From: Himantopus leucocephalus
Taxonomy: Eukaryota > Chordata > Aves > Charadriiformes > Recurvirostridae
Reading direction: 5' to 3'
Length of the DNA: 64,000 bases
Assembly (NCBI GenBank): GCA_003993805.1
Contig: RSEF01000004.1
Coordinates: 12,642,211 to 12,706,210 of the forward strand
How positions within the stretch are numbered: position 1 is the stretch's first letter; each line of letters opens with the position of its first letter. A model generated the notes under the pieces. It saw only the letters and a program-made list of their open reading frames with translations. It ran no database searches and was not told where the DNA came from. This document shows, in pieces, positions 49,001 to 61,710 of this stretch. The translations under genes were made by a program, and so were the position numbers.

Positions 49001-51475
49001 TAATCGACATCAGGAGAATAAAAGACTGCTAAGAAGGGCTCCTCTTCAGAGAAGGGTTAGAAAGCTGTACAGCTAACAGCATTTTCTTCATGCGGATGAC
49101 TTTGTCAGTGAATACAATAAGCTGATCCATTAGACAGACCTATTCAATGTAAATCCACTTAATATTAATATCTAAAAGGTTTAAAACATTTCAGTGATCA
49201 TCTTGCACAGAGCTATTGTTAAAAGGCAGAACTATGTTTGCCCTGTCTCACATTCAGACAAAGCTCAAGAACCAGGAATATGAAAAGGATGGGCAGATGG
49301 CCTTTAATGCATAAAAGAGTATGATGGGACAATAGACTTGTCTGAGTATTGCTCATTGTCAAAAAACAATAAGCCTAATTCTGCAGAATTTTCAGCAGCC
49401 TAAAGACCCATTCAACCAACAGGATTTGAAGATCATTAACAGCTGGTAGGATAAGAAAGCAGTAAATATGAACCCATTGCAAAAGGTTCATATTTGCATT
49501 TGAGATAGCCTTCTAGATCTATGATGTTGGAAACTATAAATTTCCCTGTATGAGTGAGTCCCAAGTTATCGAGCTATCTTGGACTCAAAAAGAAGGCAAA
49601 GTTAATTTTCATCCTTTTAAAACCATGTGCCACTCCTCTATCAGCCAGCTGCTGAAATACATCTCCAAAGAGCTCCTCTTTATACACATGCTCTCACACA
49701 AACTGATCCAGATAGTTTTGGGACTGATCCATTGAAACAATTTACAGTGTTTCCCTGACCCCATATTTTCAAGTCAGTACACAAGTAAGCATATGGTGAA
49801 CAATATTCAATAGCACAAACCCAACTTAACAGTATTGCTCACCACTTACTAAAAGCATCCTGCCTATGGAGCAAGTAGAAAAAAAGCTGCACCAATGAAA
49901 CTGTTTATAATATACACAATAACCTTCATTGGTTTGGCAAAAATAGGATGAGTCTACATAAATTTTGGCACTATGTAATGGTATTCTGTCTATTGACTCT
50001 GTGTGTGTATACCTATCCAAATGCACATTCTGTAACACTCTGTAGATCAGAGAGGCTATCAAAACCAACACAAACCCTGCTCTGAAGACTTAATGGACAG
50101 GATAGAGTCAGCTGTCTCAGTCTTACCTTGTAATAGAGTTCTGGAACAGCAAATCATTAGAAAGTCCTTACTGTCCGGTCCTTAGAGGTAATGTTAGGAG
50201 TGTGACGACAAAATTGGAGGGGAAATCCACAAGGCTGCTTAGCCATTATTAGCATCCTTCAGAGACCCCCAATCATGGACTGTTCCAACTTGTGTACTAA
50301 TGGGGGATGGGGACAGAATAACCTCCACATGTTCCATTTGTACATTCTCATGCAAACTTTAGGAACTAACAATGTTAACCTTAACAAATGAGGCAGAGAG
50401 AGGTAAGATATTTGGTATTTTGTTGGGTTTTATGCATTTTTTTCTATCATTGTCGGAACACCTAAAAGCATTAGTTAAGGTCTGAGTCTGTTTTGTCAGG
50501 CAGCCACAATACAAATTATGAACAAAAAGCTATTTGAATGTACATGGCATAAATAGTTTCAAATTAATGTTTTTCTTTATTTGTAACTGATGAGTGAAAT
50601 TTTCGTGGATATATGAGTTTTTCCTCCATAATAATGGGGGTACAGCCATCCTTGTGTATATAGAGATTTTAAAGAAGTAAAAATATATATTTCAATGCAT
50701 TGTACTGCAACAGGATGGAGCAAACATAATAGATAATGTCTCTGAATTAAATTCTCTGTTAGTGTTAAAAGGCGGTATCTGCTAGATCTTTAGAGAAAAT
50801 AGCATAATTTTGAATTTTTATGTTTTCTGAGTTGTTTATTTTCTTTTCTAATGGGCAGCTTTCTGCTTACCTACATACAAAAGCTTCAGCGGTGATAACT
50901 GCAAGAGACTGTACAGTAATTATCTGTGAAATTGCTGACTTCTGATTTTTTTTGTCTCTGAAATACTGAAATATTGTAGTCAACAGCATGACACTTTCAA
51001 TGAAATAGTACTAGGATGAGGAAAAAATGTAAGCAAAGACCCATTTGAATAATATCTTGATTGCTACTAAAATCCACAATGAATGAGAAAATTGAGTTAA
51101 GCAAATGTCCGGTGTTTTATAGTAAAAGCGCTATATTAATGTTCCACACAACAGATTATGGGAGATGGATTGGTTATTAACAAATAGAATGGGTTTTGGA
51201 AAATGGAGGAAAAATATAAATGTTACGAGTAGAAGCCAGCTGTAGCTGCAGTATAAGAACAGATTTGCATCCAGGCTGTTTCATTGCTTGAAGTCCAGGT
51301 ATCTTAGGTTTCAAAAGCCTGATGTGAAGATGACCAAGGTATTTATTAAATGCTTCTGTGACAATGGAAAAGACAGCAACACTTTCCAAGTGGCTAAAGG
51401 TGAAAGTGAGAAAATATCTGGTAGCACGCTTAAAAAACTTGTCGTCTCTCGACTTTGTGTCACAGACCCAGATTT
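46004..51475. other. Unique non-coding DNA
   Basis: No gene or transposable element recognised. It holds a G run near 46693-46705 and a T-G-A homopolymer cluster at 47179-47200. Open frames such as 46946-47233 (minus) and 47863-48150 (+) have no recognisable motif. Confidence 0.55.
48127..48158. repeat. Perfect 16-bp tandem duplication
   Basis: CAAAGTAATTTACCAG at 48127-48142 is repeated exactly at 48143-48158. There is no N between the copies, so this is a true (or polymerase-slippage) tandem duplication and not an assembly join. Confidence 0.9.
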
Positions 51476-52262
51476 CTCTCAGAGGTGCCTAGTGACAGGA
51501 CAAGTCACCCTGTACCCATTACCCCTTGTCTTTTCCATGTGATTCCTTGTAAAAAGGGAGTCTCCATCTTCTTTGTAGCCACCCTTTAAATACCAGAACA
51601 TGGTGATAAAGTCTCCTTTAAACCTTCTTTTCTCAAGGCTGAACAAACCCAATTCTCTCAGCCTTTCCTCATATGGCAGGCTTCCCCATCCTTTGATCAT
51701 CCTTGTGGCGCTTCTCTGGACCCTCTCCAGCCTGTCCATATCTTTTTTGTAATGCAGGGACCAAAACTGCACACCATATTCCAGGTGTGGCATGACAAGC
51801 GCTGAGTAGAGCACGATAATGATTTCTTTGTGTCTGCCGTTGATGCCCTTGTTGAGGCAACCCAGCATCCTGTTGGCTTTCCTCGCCACAGCAGCACACT
51901 GTTCACTCATCTTGAGCTTGTTGTCCACCAGGACCCCAGGTCGCTTTCCACAGAGCTGCTCCCCAGCCAGGTAGATCCCAGTTTGTGCTGTACTCCTGGA
52001 TTATGTTTTCCCAACTGCAAGACCTTACACTTGCCCTTGTTGAACTTCATAAGGTTCTCGTTAGCCCACTCTTCCAGCCTATCCAGGTCTTCCTGCAGGG
52101 TGCCTCTCCCTTCTGAAGTGTCCACTTCCCCACTCAGTGTGATGTCACCACCAAATTCATCAGGGTACAGTTAATCCCATCATCCAGATCATTTATAAAG
52201 AAATTAAACAATGCTGGGCCCAATATCGATCCCTGGGAGACCCCACTTGTGACAGGTTGCCA
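51476..52262 (-). mobile_element. CR1 LINE fragment, minus strand, truncated at both ends
   Basis: About 790 bp of CR1 complementing the C-terminal half of ORF2 and the end of the RT domain. The high-coordinate end corresponds to the conserved block just after RT motif B (AATGCTGGGCCCAATATCGA, GGGAGACCCCACTTGTGACA). The low-coordinate end stops inside the C-terminal region, with no 3' untranslated region or terminal octamers, so the 3' end has been lost as well. Its sequence differs from the other copies in the window, suggesting a different subfamily. Weak similarity may extend to about 52310. Confidence 0.93.
51479..52125 (-). pseudogene. CR1 ORF2 C-terminal fragment with frameshift
   Basis: Two overlapping minus-strand frames (51907-52125, then 51479-51928) together encode the CR1 region from EWANENLMKFNKGKCKVLQLG to [14 protein letters not shown], including MPHLEYGVQFW and LERVQRSATRMIKG. 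They are joined only by a frameshift at a CCCC run (51934-51937), where one base has been lost compared with the usual DLGVLVDN reading. No RT catalytic motif is present. The fragment is dead. Confidence 0.9.
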
Positions 52263-54360
52263 GTTTGAAAAAGAGTTTGAATGACTGACTTGCATTCAGT
52301 TTTCAGTCTGTTATAACTCCAGTTCTTCTTGGTGGTGCTGCTGCTTGGTGAAAAAAATGGTTATTTAGATAATTTGTTTTGGTGCCTTTGATTACAGCTT
52401 CCATTTTCCTCCACACTCTTACGTATAATTTTCTGCATGTGCTTCTAGATTTTATCTTGTTTGTTTCAGATCTTTTTCTAACCATATGACCATACTGAAA
52501 TCTAACCCTTGATACACTTTAAACTTGATAAGTCTTACCTTCCGATTCCAACAAAAAATTGTACAAATATTATGAACAAGATTGTCATATTTTCCTGTTA
52601 CATATTTTTGTTTCATTGATTGTAATAAATGATTCTATATGAAGTATCATACTTCTTTTTTTGTATTGTATTTAACATGTTTGAAAAACTAATTCCTTTC
52701 TTAAATGTATCTTGAAACCTTAAATCAATGCAAAATTTCATAGAAATGGTGTGTATGTAGGAATTAAATATGTGGAGAAAAGAACTCACAAAGCCACAGT
52801 CATTCTTATTGTACTTGTGCAGAGTAAAAGTGTCCAGTAAATATAATAGTCTGGCAAAGTCTTTTTAGGAGCAGACTGTTTGATCTTGTTAATCCTGCTC
52901 ACATTTAAAAATTTACATATATTTCTGTGAATAATATTTAAAAGATCCTTCTCTAGCATAATATTCTTCTTCAGTTCATAGAAATCTTTTAACTGACTTC
53001 AGTGGACTTTTGTCTGGATCCTTGGGCCAAACAAAAATTGGGAATACATTTCTTAAGAACTAAGGGGGAACAGCTGCATATTAGAAATGGCTCCAAAATA
53101 GTCAAATTCTTCTTTTATTTGTATGGTTATTGTTACCTTAAATTGATAGCCTTTCCTTGGGTATACTTTTAAAGAAATATCTATAGTATTCCCGGTGTTA
53201 GAAGCAGAAAGCTTTTAAGAATCATGCATTGATTCCTCGATAACACCTTAGCAGTATTTTGTTGACACAGACACATCTTCAGGAACATAAGTATGGCAAC
53301 ACAGTGGTATCCTCAACTTTGGGGTATAAATTATGCTTAACTACTGTATTTTTTTTCCTCAGTTTGAGATTGGACACCTCTCAATTCTACTTAAGAATGT
53401 ATTAAATGGGAAAAAGAAGAGGCATACTTGTAAAGCTGTGATTTTGAGATTCACACACTGCTTATTACCTTCTGTTTCCTTCTCTTCCATGTATAAATAT
53501 ATTAAGGTCATTAGCTAATAGAAGGGCACAGAAATATCAAGCTATTAGCACAAACATCAAACGCACATGAATGTTGAAACTCTTCTTTGTTTCCCAGCAG
53601 AGTCCTTTTTTTTCTTTAATTTGAAAAAGAGGTGTCAGACCTTTAGTGGAAGTAAATAAGTAAATAGGTGGTATGGTGCTTAGGTTGCATACAGATTCTT
53701 TGCCAGAAAAAAATTGTGCATTCTTGCAAAATCGCTCTAAATACTTGCACAATAGGGAAATGCCAAACAGAGGTACAAGGCAGAAAATCATAGGTTGTTC
53801 CATTAAAGAAATCGTAACACAGGCCAAGAACAAAAACATCCACTCAAATCAAATACTTTATAGAAGGCTTTGTGAAGAAAAATAATTATCCATACTCAGA
53901 TGAAGAGTTTTGCTAGTCAGTGGCTTAAAGCCAGTTTCTTTCTTTTAGAGTTATTTGTAACTAAGTCCTTAAGTCTTGTTTCTTATGTTCGGTATCATCC
54001 TTGAAATGATTAATCTACTCATAGGCACTATAGCCAGGTATTTCTGTAAAAGGAACAGCTATTCCAGCACCAATCAATCGCCAGCACCGGGTTCTTCCCT
54101 AGCCTATGTGGAAGACATGAATGATGGGCTTGGGATAAAGAGCCTGATAATTGGTGATTTGGAAGACTTCTCTGTTTTCTTCCCAAAGGAGATCATACAT
54201 CTCTCAACTCACAATTACAAGGAACCCTTCTGAACTGGGGATTCACTACTAGCTCTTTGGTTGATCCTTCTCTTAAAATGTTTTTTTATTATAGTCATAA
54301 AGATTCCTACTGTTTTCCCTCATGAGAAAGAAATGTAATTATGCTGTTGCAAGTCTTGGC

Positions 54361-54379
54361 ACTGTCTAGAAGACAGTGT
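54361..54379. repeat. Perfect 8-bp inverted repeat
   Basis: CACTGTCT and AGACAGTG around AGA. Short, and likely chance. Confidence 0.7.
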
Positions 54380-56088
54380 AGGTCAGATGCTGATCCCCAG
54401 TTTTCCAGTGTATTAAAAGTAGACTATATACTTCATTTTTAAGGCTATTAAAAAATCTACTCTATTCTACCTCTCGAAGCTTCCAGTTGCACCATTGTTC
54501 TGACAGTGGTACCAACTTTCTTTTCCTGCTATTTCAGTTTTCTTTGGAGTACTTGTTTTTTTTCTTCCATGCATAGGAACTCTCCATCAAAATATAGAAG
54601 TCACCTAAAGATGCATGTCATAATGCCTACAAATTCCTTGATACATTGAGTGTGCTTGGTTTGTTGTACTTAATCACGTTGTTGTCTGTTCCTGCACTGT
54701 TGATGTATATATAGGCGATCTATCTATATTTTGACATTGATCAAATAATCACTGAAAGTGTTCTTGGGAGTGCCGGAACTTTGTTGGTTCTGAATTACCT
54801 TACCTTGACAATAAGACTCTGTTCTCCTTTAAAAGCAGGTAGGAGCAACTGCAGCACAGGTCAGTGGTAAGCCATGATGGTAAATCCATCCAGACTCTTA
54901 AATTTTGCCTCTGAATTTCCAAGGCTTGTTCACAGTCCTGACATTTTCTAGAGATAAGGTAATAAGCACAGTTTTCTTTTCAAAAGGGTGTTGGGTTAGA
55001 AAATTATAGTGTTTCTAACAGTATTAAAGCAATATTCTAATATTGTTTAAAAGTCATAGATAGCTTCGTTTTACGACATTCTTATAGGAAACTAAGCAGA
55101 TTGTACATAACAGCATATACACACTGTGCTGTACAAAATCTTTGCTCAGTCAGTCATGAACTTTAATACCTTGCACAAAGTTTGGGAAAGATAAGGAGGT
55201 GAATTTCCTCTCCCTTGTTTATGCAGAAGACAGAACCACTAAAATACCCCCTACAGTTCATTCAAGTGAATTGACTACTGAAGCACACCGAAAGTTAAAT
55301 TTATTAGGTTGACTTTTATTTCAAACTAACTTAAAAAGGTAAAATGCTGTTAGGACCCTCTGCCTAGCATATTTTTGTATGGATCTTTGTGCATTTTTGG
55401 TCTCACCTTAGTGAAACAGTGCTCTATTCCCATTATTGGACTTCAAGATCAACATATTTACTGTCCACAGGCTTAGTAAACCTTCCTGCATTGGCTTCTA
55501 TATGCAGCATACCTTCAAGGTTTCTGTCAAGACTATCATGACTATCCATTTTTAGAATGGCAACTCATATTCTGGAGTATTACTTAAAAGCGTTGGGTTT
55601 TTATATAGCTCATATATCACAAGGGATTTTAGGTTGACGGTTTCTAAATTGATTTGATCAGAAAGAGGATATCTTTTCACTCAAAATGGCAGGTGCACAA
55701 CTGGTATTCACAAAAAAAAGCTGGTTAGGATTACTCACATGTGCCATCAAAGTTTCAAGTTTGGGTTGGTTTTTTTTCTCACTTACAGTGAAAATAAAAA
55801 TTTACTAGTGGATGGGCTGGGATAAATTGTTGAAAAAGTAGAAACTGAAAGATCTATTGAAGAATTAAAAAGCTTCCAGGGCTTGAATGCAAGAGTAAAA
55901 TATTATTACTTCAAATGTTTTTACTTCAAACTTAACTCTATTCCTGTTTAAGTCCTTTGATGAAAGAAAATGGAATCATTCTGCACTGAAAATTGTTAAT
56001 ACTTGATACCAATTCAAACAAAAAGGTGACTTGCATTGTGAGGAGACAAAAGAGGAATGTGAATGCCATACAATTGGAAATTAAAATT

Positions 56089-56110
56089 TAAAGAGGTGTA
56101 GACCTCTTTA
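56089..56110. repeat. Perfect 9-bp inverted repeat, 4-nt loop
   Basis: TAAAGAGGT and ACCTCTTTA around GTAG. It is a hairpin-capable sequence with no terminator context expected in a vertebrate nuclear genome. Confidence 0.8.
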
Positions 56111-56202
56111 CCAGTACCTACTCCATTCACCAATCAAGACTACATTTTGCTATGTTTTGCACACATGAAAGGCAAAAAAAGATTTCTTCTTCCTAAAAGG
56201 AC

Positions 56203-56241
56203 AAGTAGAATATGTATACAGAAAGTAGAAAATGTATACAG
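56203..56241. repeat. 20-bp imperfect tandem duplication
   Basis: Two copies of a unit like AAGTAGAATATGTATACAG, the second with one substitution and one extra A. Confidence 0.8.
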
Positions 56242-56411
56242 TCAGAGGTAGTGTGATGATATCAGACTTGGTAGCCCTTACTGGGGGCACTTAATTTTTT
56301 TTGTGTGTGTAAGTGAAGGCTTTTAGCCTTAGTTAGGCCAAAAGGAGATATAAAAAAAAAAAAAGAGGAATGAAAGGAAATGGTTATAGCTGATGATGTA
56401 ATAACTCGTCA

Positions 56412-56436
56412 GCCCTGACAGTCAGACTGACAGGGC
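56412..56436. repeat. 12-bp inverted repeat with one mismatch
   Basis: GCCCTGACAGTC and GACTGACAGGGC around a single A. Eleven of twelve positions pair, with one A-A mismatch. It is GC-rich in AT-rich surroundings. It could be the remains of a small palindromic element or a binding site pair, but no target duplication was seen. Confidence 0.8.
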
Positions 56437-56677
56437 GTAAGATCCAACCGAAGCTTTTTTCTCAGAGTTTCCTCTGTGGAACCAAAAGAATGACAAGAAA
56501 TAACATCGTAGGTGAAAAAGTCATTCTTAAGACAAACATTTTCATACACCATTTTGTTCAATGACGATCACCTTCCGAGTTCTACTTCTGCTGCATGTAA
56601 AGCTGATCTAACATTAAAACTGGCCCTGCTCTGAGTACCTCCAGGAGCTAGTGTTTTTCTGTGATTTTATGATATGT

Positions 56678-56678
56678 N
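56678..56678. other. Single N, minimal flanking repeat
   Basis: One N with only TGT repeated on both sides. If it marks a contig join, the overlap is negligible. Confidence 0.7.
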
Positions 56679-56701
56679 TGTCTTCCAACAGGATGCATTT
56701 C

Positions 56702-56722
56702 TTTTTTTTTTTTTTTTTTTTT
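56702..56722. repeat. Poly-T tract
   Basis: About 21 T in a row, 24 bp after the single N at 56678. Homopolymers like this break short-read assemblies. Confidence 0.9.
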
Positions 56723-57448
56723 ATTATAGGTCTACTGGTCCCCGTACAGTTTGGTAATTGTACATCTGTTTCCTGTGTCAAATTTTCTTACAAATGGCAC
56801 ATCTTTCTTTTAAAGACCCTCTTTGCATCACCAACACAAAAATTGCTAATAAAAACTGCACCTATACAGGCTCTAATATCTCCTCAAGTACAGAAACAGG
56901 ATACAGCCTGCTTGTGAAGGATAAAGTCGAATGTTACCCTGATGTCATTATCTAAGAGAGAAAAGGCTTAAATATTTCTGCCTTCATTCTTGTTTCTCAA
57001 AATGAGTTTCTGGTGATCTATAAAGCATGCAGGAGTCTGTCTGTCCATCCTGGATGCTCAATAGATCTTTGCTGCCATATTAGCTGACTAGCTTTTTTAT
57101 GAAATTGGAGGTACTAGAAGTCTAAATCCTTATGGCTTGAACTAGAGAACCAGGCTCTCCAACTCAAACTTGTAATAGACTTGTGTACAGTAGTATCTGA
57201 TACAAAAGAAGTATATACAAACAGCTCAAAGATAGCAATTACACTGAATACATGAGTGATGTCTTTAGGGGTTTGTGAGCCTGAATGTCTCATTTTAAAT
57301 GCAACAGTTAACAGAATTTAGTCCTCTTTCGTTAAAGTGGCAAACAAATGTAAAAGTTTTTCCATACTACCGCATTTTAAATGGTCAAAAGAGATGCTTA
57401 TATAGAAATGTAACTAGGATTTACAAACCTGGAGCTAATACTACTTTT
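56723..57448. other. Unique non-coding DNA
   Basis: No gene recognised. The frames at 56651-56955 depend on the poly-T tract for their Phe-rich starts. Confidence 0.6.
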
Positions 57449-57490
57449 AATGCATATTAACCGAAATCNAATGCATATTAACCAGAAATC
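57449..57490. repeat. Single-N join with 20-21-bp duplicate
   Basis: Bases 57449-57468 recur at 57470-57490 around an N at 57469, with one inserted A in the right copy. It is interpreted as unmerged contig overlap, as at the other single-N joins. Confidence 0.8.
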
Positions 57491-58540
57491 TTCTTATGCT
57501 GTCTCCCACAGCACATCCTAGTAAAAAGCTGAGGTTTTTTTTTTTATTACCCCTCAGCAAAAATTTAAACAATGGCACAGAGTTTCACAAAACTCAGCAC
57601 CTTTGCAAAGATTAAATTTGCTATTTGAAATTTAAAGCAAATAGCTTTAAAGCCTCTGATATACTGTAACTTAAAAAGATAAATAAAACCCTTCTTACAA
57701 AGTTTCGGTAGAAACCAGCTCAGAGTAAAAATATCTTTTTAATAGATTTGTCAGAAGACAAGAATCTAAAACAAGTTCCTCTCTAAGGAATAAAAAGAGC
57801 AAGTTAATGATAAATCTGATTAGTTAAACTCTAAGTGGTGAGGTAGATTGGTTTCATTTCTAGAAGTTGTGTTTGGATGAAGGAGAGGACATCAAAGATC
57901 ATGTATGTGTCAAAACAGAGAAGAAAGCTGTATAAATTTAGTGGATGACAACATTGTATGCAACAGTATTTTTTTTCCCCCAAATGAGTGGTCAGCAATG
58001 AAATCAGTTAATCTAACTATTCTAAGAGTCGTGGGTGGTTCAACGTTGAAAGCAATTTTCTCTGCTACTCTGCTGTGCTGTAGATGAGGGGAACAGACCT
58101 GCTGTATCTTTTCCTTAACATGTGAGTCAGTGTGAAGCTTATATCCAAACTATTATCAGAATCCCTGAGAAACAAAAGAAGTGGAATTATTGTTCAGGAA
58201 AGCAACGGTTTGTTTGTTTGCTTGTTTTGTTCACTGTATCATGAAAACCTGTGCTTTACGATCCAGTTATCCATGCTGTGCATTTTGGTTAAAATTACTC
58301 CTCTGCATTCTACTGAGGTGTCCCACTTTTCTGCCTGAGAACTGCAGTCCTGAAACGTCCTCACTTTTACAAGTCAGCAAAATTACATTCCCCATTATTT
58401 TAATTGAACTGTTGATAAAACTGCCACTCAGTTGCTAGCCTTGTTGGTATGATTCTTTGCAATGCGCTCTTGCAGTAAAACGCCCTGGAAAAGAGATAAG
58501 AGTAAGAAAATCCTTTTGCTGAAAATTATTATAAACATTA

Positions 58541-58592
58541 CTAGTAGTAGTAGGAGTAGTAGTAGGAGTAATTATTCTTGTTATTATTATTT
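58541..58592. repeat. (TAG)n/(TTA)n compound microsatellite
   Basis: About ten TAG or GAG triplets (58541-58570) followed by a short TTATTATTAT block. Confidence 0.8.
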
Positions 58593-58943
58593 CACTGTAT
58601 GATTTTCTCAGAGTTAATCATTGCTCTGATTGTCTTTTGCTGTACACCAGGCTTGTCTCCTGAAGTGTTTCCTATTATTATCCTACTGCTGCCTGGTTAT
58701 TTAAGAGAATATGTAAATCTTTTTTCAATCTGAATAGAGACTGTTGCTGGGCAAACTCTGCTACGGCACTATGGCAAAATTAGTTTTGTTTACTTGTATA
58801 CATTTGTTGCTTTAGTAAAGTGCTATAAATCTTGAAAGGTTTTTAAAATGTCCTGATTTGTAGTGACCTTGGAAGTGGGGCGTTAGGTACAAGCGTTGGT
58901 GTTACGGATGGATAATACCACCCGTCACCACCACCTCCGAACT

Positions 58944-58979
58944 GAGAACTCATTTGTTGTAGAGAACTCATTTGCTGGA
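58944..58979. repeat. 18-bp tandem duplication
   Basis: GAGAACTCATTTGTTGTA followed directly by GAGAACTCATTTGCTGGA (16 of 18 identical). Confidence 0.85.
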
Positions 58980-60156
58980 GGCATGCAAAGTGGCCACAGA
59001 AAACAAACAGCACTCTCAAATTCTGGCTTCCACAGCAGTCTGTGTGCAGCAGCAAGCAGGCTGCCAGGGATTTAAGAAGTCAGTGTCTGGCTTGCCCTCC
59101 TGATTGAAGTTCTTTTAAGTGGTCAATGAAGAGTGGCCAAACACAACTATAAGCTTTGCAAACAACAGAAAGGTAATACATTTTAAAAATGTCCTGAAGC
59201 AATAAAACATAGTATTGATTAAAAACACTGAAACTTTATCAATCCAGTTTCCTGGAGAAAAATAGTTCCCATATTGTGGTGATGGTGTCTTCTTTTGTTT
59301 TCCTTGCAGTTTCCAATCAATATGCAAACAAAAAATATGAAATATTGCTACAAGTCCATTATGACACTGATAAGTGAATCTGTTAATAAGAATGGAAACT
59401 GCCCCCTCTCAATTTCTATAAATCAGCAGAACTGAGTTCCTAAGATACAAGGAATAGTAAAAACAGAGATGGTCAGAAATATATACTTTTAATGGAGATG
59501 CTGTTTCTTTAGTAAACATAGATTTTAGTCAAATATGTTTGTCAAAAGGAACCTTAGTGTGACAACTATGTTTCATTCCTTTCATTAATGTCAGAAGTGA
59601 TAGGAAAATTAGGGTTTTTTTATTTTCCCCCTCACCAGTAAAACTATGTTCAGATAACTTTTAGCAGGACACTTTTGGAAAACTATGTCTCAGCCTCTAT
59701 CAGCACTCACAGACATTATCAGTAACCCTGTAATGTCCCAGCATGCTGAAATATCAAAAGCTTTTTTTTCTGTGGTGCTGCTAATTTACACTACCTTGAC
59801 AGATGGTATGATTTGGGCTGAAGAATAAATAGAGGAAAAGAAAATTGTTTCTTCTGTGGCTGGAGTTACAAGTTCCAAAGAGTAAAATACAGGTAAAATC
59901 AGCAAAAGTCAAGGAGCAGATAAGAAGGGACAAAATGTCAAAAAGAAAGAGAAAAAGGTTGCTTGGATAAAATATTCTGTATAGAGACCAAAAGAAGCAT
60001 AATGAGATTCTGAGACAGAAGAGATAGATTGCTCCCGTTTTTGGAATATTTGTCTTGGATGGCGGTATATATAGGTAAAATGACGAATTCATGGCTCCCT
60101 GTTGTGATGTATTTTCATGGAGGAAATACTTGAATGGAAAATAACAGATAAAGGGT

Positions 60157-60302
60157 TATTTTTTTGTTTTGGATTTTGAGGTTTTGGTTTTGTGTTTGTT
60201 GGGGTTTTTCAGGGTTTTTTGGTTTGGGTTTTTTTTGTGGTTTGTGGTTTTTGGTTTGGGTTTTATTTATTTATTTGTTTGCTTATTTATTTATTTATTA
60301 TT
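60157..60302 (+). repeat. GT-rich then (TTTA)n low-complexity tract
   Basis: About 100 bp of irregular GGTTTT, GGGTTTT and GTGGTTT units with several GGG runs, almost free of A and C on the + strand, followed by (TTTA)n. Two-quartet G-quadruplexes are conceivable. It is not telomeric repeat. The Phe/Leu-rich open frame at 60169-60429 is a by-product. Confidence 0.8.
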
Positions 60303-61710
60303 ACTGACATATGAATTCCTGCCAGCACTGTGTGGGCAGAACTTTTCAAGGTGGGTTATTTTTATTCCTTTTTATAATTTTAAAAATTCATATTTATTCA
60401 CAATTCAAGTTATTTTTATCTTAAACTAGTATTTAACTAAAATATAAATTTGTTATATGCTTGGTCACAGCTTCAATGAGTTCTCCTTTGCAAAAAAATA
60501 TTGTACAACATAGATTGAGTTTAAGCTGCATAAACTATTTCTTTTTAAATAATATATTCTGTCCCTAAATATTAACATTTATTAAATTGAGAGTTTATTT
60601 CTTCCTTATTAGATAAACTTTTTCCAATACCTTCTTACTTGATTTATCATTCATAACTTCCATTCTTGGAAGCCTGATCTAAAACCCATGAAATCTACTG
60701 GAGTTTTAGTTGTGAGAAATATATGCAAGCGACTATTATTCTGCTCTGTTCCAGCTGTGTATTTCTCATGCTTATTTTCTCTTCAGGTCTGAGTATTTAA
60801 TAGGATTTCTGTCTATTTGCTATGCTACTTTTTCTGGCATTTCTTATTTCCTTTCCTGGCTTCTGTTCAGACTCCAAACCCCCAACCATTCAACACCTTC
60901 TCCCCAAATAATTACATTTACAAGGGTCCAGAATTCCTGCATGCCAAATTACATTTTACTCAGGCTGTCCTTCTGGAAGAAGGAGAGGAGGAAGAAAAAA
61001 AGCTGCAGTGTCTCTCTTGAAAATCAATTGGAAAAATAAAACATGTGCTGCCAATAGCTGTTCTGCACCTTCAGAACTGTATGCATACTCAGGCGCTTGA
61101 TACAAACATCAGAGTCATTCTCCCCTGCATATATTCTCATTCTGCTGTTCCTAAAAATATTCTTACATTTGCCATTATTTCTTCTGGTACTGTGAAGGGG
61201 ACTGGATCAGGAACAGTAATCTGCTTCCCAGATACTTGAAGCCATTACTTTTAGTCCTAGGATTCTTTTGTCATTCTTCTTCCGTAACAACAATTTTACT
61301 CTAGCTGTTCATGATCAGTGAGTGAAGCCAAAATCTGCTACTCTCTGTTGTGGCTCCATTCTGTGTTCTCCAAGGCAGTTCACTGAGTCGGCATGTGCTT
61401 TGGGCAATGTTGGTGGTTATATTGCTCTGTTGGATTTCATGGCTTCCAGAAAAATTGTTCTTCATAAGGGGGTTAATTCACTTTCATAGTTAAATATCAC
61501 CTATTTTTCATAAATGATTGTCCTCTTTTTTTGATCTCACACACATAAGGGGGAATAGAGATTAGTGGTGGTGTAAAGAAATAAATGGTAGCAGAGAGAA
61601 ATTAAAGAAAAATTTCATCGTTGTTTGTCCTTACAGTACTTTGAGCCTTTTATGTTTAGGTTTACTCATATTTTGAGCAGACTAGTGTAAACAATGGCTC
61701 CTGTGGTTCT

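Larger units (their letters stand above)
52263..56677. other. Unique non-coding DNA
   Basis: AT-rich, no recognised gene or transposable element. It holds three short palindromes and a 20-bp tandem duplication listed separately. Open frames at 53333-53885 and 53976-54233 have no recognisable motif. Confidence 0.55.
57491..61710. other. Unique non-coding DNA with simple repeats
   Basis: No gene or transposable element recognised. The 103-codon minus-strand frame at 59781-60092 lies opposite a purine-rich stretch and has no recognisable domain. Confidence 0.55.

Noticed and set aside
59781..60092. 103-codon minus-strand hydrophobic open frame
   Set aside because: Mostly opposite a purine-rich stretch, with a low-complexity hydrophobic product and no splice or promoter context.
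60169..60429. Hydrophobic small protein with possible membrane segments
   Set aside because: Its residues (Phe, Leu, Val, Gly, Trp) are simply the translation of a GT-rich and TTTA simple repeat.
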